From: Candidatus Methanomethylophilaceae archaeon
GTDB taxonomy: Archaea; Thermoplasmatota; Thermoplasmata; Methanomassiliicoccales; Methanomethylophilaceae
Assembly: GCA_017540825.1 (NCBI GenBank)
Contig: JAFYAH010000040.1
Location: 1-34,622, forward strand
DNA: 34,622 nucleotides
Direction: 5' to 3'
Below are positions 32,158 through 34,622 of the stretch, piece by piece (position 1 is the first letter of the stretch; every line of letters begins with the position of its first letter). Below the pieces are notes generated by a model. That model ran no database searches. It was given only the letters and a program-made list of their open reading frames with translations, and had not been told where the DNA came from. Position numbers and translations under genes: made by a program.

Positions 32158-34258
32158 CGGGCTCCACATCCACGAACACGTGCTTAACCCCTTCGGAGTC
32201 CTCCACGCAGTCGTAGACCCGGGCGACAAGGCCGCGCTTCATCAGGAACTCCCCCTCGTCCGGCCAATCGGACATGGGCTGGCCGTTGAGGCGCTCGACC
32301 CCTTCCCCCAGGAACAGCCCGACGCCCCTGGATCTCGGCACGTTGTAGTGGATGACGAGCATATCCCTGCCCCCGTTGCTTTTCTTAGCGAACTCCTTAG
32401 CGGTCTCGTAATGGATGGAGGAAGAGGTGTAAGCGTAGTTCGGAAGTATCTGGTTTCTCATCTTCTTGAAGTCAGAAAGGTCGCTGTAAGGGATGCCGGG
32501 GAACGGCGACCCGCTCATCCCCCTGTGTACCACCATCGGCCTGTCCGTCTCGCTCATGGCTATGGCCTCGTCGATGTTCCTGATGTCCTCCACGTTCCTC
32601 CGGAAGAATTCGGGATAGCCTCCCTTTGACAGGTCCTCGGCTTCCTTCGCCGTCCTCCAAAGTGGCCTGTTGATCTCCGCGTATCCTTCCCTCGTCGTGT
32701 AATGGTGGAGGCTGTCCGCCATCGCGGGAGTTATCCTGCCGTCCAGGACCATGTCGTTGGTCCTCCTCGACAGCTCCTTCTCGGACCCGGCAGGACATGT
32801 TTTCTTCCGCTTGACTTTGCCGGTCTTGTCAGCTATCGTCATGCGGCTGCTCTTGTCGGTCCCGGCGACCATGTCCCCGGTGCATTGCCTGGGCGCGGAC
32901 TTGATCGCCTCCGCCTTCTCGATGACGGCGGCCTTCCTGTTATCCTCCGCCCTCGCTGGGTCGGCCCCCATGGCGTCCCACTCGTCCTTTGTCGGCGGAG
33001 GGCTGTACGGGTCCGCCCTCGGAGCGGGCGCCGCCGACTCCTTCCCCTCCGGAAGCGCCGCTTCCTGTTTTGTCGGGGCCTTCGATGCCATCTGCTGCTG
33101 CTTCGCATGAGACGGCGCCACGGGATTCCCGTTCCCGAGGCATGCGGTGGCCTTCTGCTGCGTCTTCTTCCATTGGACGTTCTGGGATGCTTTCTTGGGG
33201 CTGTTCGCCTTCTGCGGGCCTCCCTGGGCCTTGGAGGGCTTTGCGGGCTTCGCGAACCTCCTCTTCCACTCGTCGTAGGTCATGGACGCGGGAACCTGGA
33301 CGGTCTTCCCGCCCTCGTCCCTCGCGGACCTGGTCATCCTGTCCGTCCACTCCTCCGACAGCTCCTCCCTCACCACGCACCGGCAGTTGGGGTGGAACGA
33401 CGGCCTGGGGTGGGCGCCCTTCACGGGGAACGTCCTCCCGTCCATCGCCCCGCAGGTGGCGCACGTCCTCTCGTCCAGCGTGCAGACTATCGTGTAGCGC
33501 TCCACGCCCAGCTCCTCGTACTCGCGCATCTTGGCCTCGGCGGCGCAGTCGGTGGACATGGTGCGGGCTATCCTGCGGGCCCTCACCATCGACATCACGG
33601 GCGTCTCCTTGCGGATCGTGCGCGCGATGTCCTCGAAGCTGGACCCCGCCATCATCCCCCTCACGACCCCGTCCTCTACGAGCTTGACGCTGGCCTGGGA
33701 GAACCCCTTTATCTTCTTGGAGATCCCGGCGCTGTTCAGCACGCGCTCTATCTGCCCCTCGTTGGGCATGGAGAAGGAGAACCCCAGCCCTGCGGACCTC
33801 GCCACCTGGTACGCGGTGCGGGCGCTGGCCTCCTCCGCGACCCTGCCGAGGGGAGGGCCGGCGACCTCGACGGCGTCGTGCTCCAGCCTCTCGGCGGCCA
33901 TGCGGGAGGCGTAGGCGATGGCCTTGCGCCGGCTGATGTTCCTGTCGAAGCGGGGCGAGGCCAGCAGGGCGACCCACCGCCCCCTCGCCGGCTCCGGTAG
34001 GGACGCGGCGCACTGCATGAGCCACGCCTCGTCGAACGGCCCCCACACCGAGGACAGCCAGAGGGCCGTGTCCCTCGGCGAGCCTCCCAGCTCCTTGGCG
34101 TGGCGGTCCACCAGCTCGCCTATGCGGTCCAGGAGGTCGTCCGTGGACCGTATAAGGCACTTTGCCAGCCTCGGCCCCAGGCCTTTGCCCAGGTCCTGGT
34201 ACTGGACGGCCTCTCTGAGTGCTTCTATTGAGTTTTTATCAATGCATTGTACTGTCAT
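32141..34258 (-). CDS. Virus head morphogenesis protein fused to ADP-ribosyltransferase
   Basis: 705 residues. Residues about 100-300 are a Mu gpF/SPP1 gp7-type minor head domain: helices, then YTIVCTLDERTCATCGAMDG (255-274), with C266, C269, H289, C292 and C294 in the C-x2-C...H-P-N-C-R-C signature. A Lys/Gln/Pro/Ala-rich linker spans about 335-470. Residues about 500-700 are an ADP-ribosyltransferase exoenzyme domain with the R-S-E triad: R579 in VVHRGMS, the STS-like YTSSS (610-614) and the ExE pair E668/E670 in DEGEFLM. Such enzymes move ADP-ribose from NAD to a target, often Arg. As part of a head protein it could be packaged and injected, like T4 Alt. The ATG at 34258 lacks a Shine-Dalgarno site; the nearest promoter candidate is the operator-like repeat at 34433-34466. 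The 17-base overlap couples it to paralogue B. Confidence 0.88.
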   Translation of the reverse strand: MTVQCIDKNSIEALREAVQYQDLGKGLGPRLAKCLIRSTDDLLDRIGELVDRHAKELGGSPRDTALWLSSVWGPFDEAWLMQCAASLPEPARGRWVALLASPRFDRNISRRKAIAYASRMAAERLEHDAVEVAGPPLGRVAEEASARTAYQVARSAGLGFSFSMPNEGQIERVLNSAGISKKIKGFSQASVKLVEDGVVRGMMAGSSFEDIARTIRKETPVMSMVRARRIARTMSTDCAAEAKMREYEELGVERYTIVCTLDERTCATCGAMDGRTFPVKGAHPRPSFHPNCRCVVREELSEEWTDRMTRSARDEGGKTVQVPASMTYDEWKRRFAKPAKPSKAQGGPQKANSPKKASQNVQWKKTQQKATACLGNGNPVAPSHAKQQQMASKAPTKQEAALPEGKESAAPAPRADPYSPPPTKDEWDAMGADPARAEDNRKAAVIEKAEAIKSAPRQCTGDMVAGTDKSSRMTIADKTGKVKRKKTCPAGSEKELSRRTNDMVLDGRITPAMADSLHHYTTREGYAEINRPLWRTAKEAEDLSKGGYPEFFRRNVEDIRNIDEAIAMSETDRPMVVHRGMSGSPFPGIPYSDLSDFKKMRNQILPNYAYTSSSIHYETAKEFAKKSNGGRDMLVIHYNVPRSRGVGLFLGEGVERLNGQPMSDWPDEGEFLMKRGLVARVYDCVEDSEGVKHVFVDVEPDARGS

Positions 34259-34432
34259 CGTATTGATATTCGTACAGAATTGAACTTTTTTGGGTACTTT
34301 GAAGGATATTTCCTAAAAGTTGCCTATTCATCATCATCGGTATTGCATCTTCATCTGCTTGACAATGTGTTGATATCTTCCACCGTTTTTTTTATTGCCA
34401 TTTTTGAACATCTTTAAGATGTATGGGCATTA

Positions 34433-34466
34433 TTAACGGCGTTTATATAGTTTTTCACAGCGTTAA
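34433..34466. promoter_or_regulatory. Operator-like 34-base inverted repeat, copy 3 (degenerate)
   Basis: Arms TTAACGGCGT and ACAGCGTTAA with the same 14-base spacer length as copies 1 and 2. The minus-strand spacer reads CTATATAA, a TATA box pointing toward the head-ART gene, whose ATG is about 175 bases away, implying a leader of roughly 150 bases. Confidence 0.6.
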
Positions 34467-34572
34467 GTGTGGATATATCAGTCCTAAAGTCTGCCGTGTG
34501 CAGTAAATTCTGATCTCACATTCCTGCCGTTTTCTGAATGCTGGCTATGCCGCAGTGGAAGGTTTTTTATAG

Positions 34573-34602
34573 TTTACCTACCATAATATTATAGTAGGTA
34601 AA
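34573..34602. promoter_or_regulatory. 30-base palindromic operator before a partial gene
   Basis: TTTACCTAC and GTAGGTAAA flank the self-complementary core ATAATATTAT; only one base pair of the 30-base dyad is mismatched. It lies directly behind a TATA-like TTTTTTATAG (34563-34572) and ends 4 bases before an ATG, an ideal place for autorepression by the product of the gene that follows. Confidence 0.6.
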
Positions 34603-34606
34603 TACT

Positions 34607-34622
34607 ATGGGAAGGCCGCGCA
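34607..34622 (+). CDS. Start of a gene cut by the window end (MGRPR...)
   Basis: Five codons, M-G-R-P-R, follow the 30-base palindrome. A basic start of this kind is common in small DNA-binding proteins and in some transposases, so a repressor or element-encoded protein is possible. Nothing more can be said from 16 bases. Confidence 0.35.

Larger units (their letters stand above)
31443..32226. repeat. Tandem block, copy B
   Basis: Partner of 30531-31315, shifted by about 912 bases. It contains the ART tail of the full-length head-ART gene, paralogue B of the small gene, the 3' flank with an extra hairpin (31626-31643), the second operator-like repeat and the intact start of the scaffold-like gene. 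Unique sequence at about 31316-31442 (the scaffold helix) separates the two copies. Confidence 0.8.
34259..34606. other. AT-rich non-coding regulatory region
   Basis: 348 bases, clearly more AT-rich than the rest of the window and without a convincing gene. They separate the minus-strand head-ART gene from a divergent plus-strand gene at the window end and contain the third operator-like repeat, a near-perfect 30-base palindrome and a TATA-like stretch. The arrangement resembles a viral control region. Confidence 0.55.

Noticed and set aside
30531-32226. Tandem block as a CRISPR array or insertion sequence
   Set aside because: Units are about 785 bp and coding, with no transposase and no short regular spacers; a local gene duplication fits better.
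34334-34411. 25-codon minus-strand ORF (MFKNGNKKNG...) in the leader of the head-ART gene
   Set aside because: No ribosome site, very short and in AT-rich sequence where such ORFs arise by chance. It could be a leader peptide but nothing supports it.

Overview
The window reads as chromosome of a GC-rich (roughly 60 %) archaeon. Many genes are preceded by TATA-type boxes 20-35 bases before the start codon and lack a Shine-Dalgarno sequence (leaderless style), others have GGAGG-type sites, and Arg codons AGG/AGA and Ile ATA are common. Gene content (two CobN/BchH-type chelatase large subunits, a surface protein built of B-repeat-like units, a domain I remember as DUF6935, AzgA-type permease, ExoVII, AddAB-like nuclease) fits a gut-type methanogen of the Methanomassiliicoccales/Thermoplasmata. 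That placement is inference; there is no rRNA or marker gene here. No rRNA, tRNA or CRISPR array was seen.

Region 1 (2-1240) is the 3' end of a large repeat surface protein, closed by a hairpin terminator. Region 2 (1282-11685) is a metal-chelatase island: ChlD-like and ChlI-like AAA+ subunits on the minus strand, and, divergently from a shared TATA region, two tandem paralogous CobN/BchH-like large subunits of 1226 and 1227 residues. One I/D motor pair may serve two large subunits. Region 3 (11701-15590) holds xseB-xseA (exonuclease VII), a divergent NCS2 purine permease and a hotdog thioesterase. Region 4 (15568-19564) has three small genes of unknown role and a P-type cation ATPase. Region 5 (19613-26911) is DNA metabolism: an AddA-like helicase-nuclease translationally coupled to an AddB-like Fe-S nuclease, a DEDDh exonuclease, and nearby a paralogue of that exonuclease that has lost every catalytic residue. 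Region 6 (26987-30277) has a predicted secreted protein, sfsA and an HPr-kinase-like P-loop protein.

Region 7 (about 30420-34622) is accessory and virus-derived. On the minus strand a 705-residue protein joins a Mu-F/SPP1-gp7-type head morphogenesis domain to a C-terminal ADP-ribosyltransferase (ART) domain with intact R, STS-like and ExE motifs. Its stop overlaps by 17 bases the start of a small unknown gene. A block of about 785 bp, made of the ART tail, the small gene, its 3' flank, an operator-like inverted repeat and the start of a scaffold-like gene, is present twice in tandem with a period of about 912 bp. The duplication junction makes an in-frame chimera of scaffold N-terminus and ART tail. 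The two small-gene copies are nearly identical at both ends but diverged in the middle. Three copies of a 34-base inverted repeat wrapped around a TATA box precede these units. This is the part most worth following up: it looks like a decaying provirus that keeps an ART effector with duplicated, possibly immunity-type partner genes.
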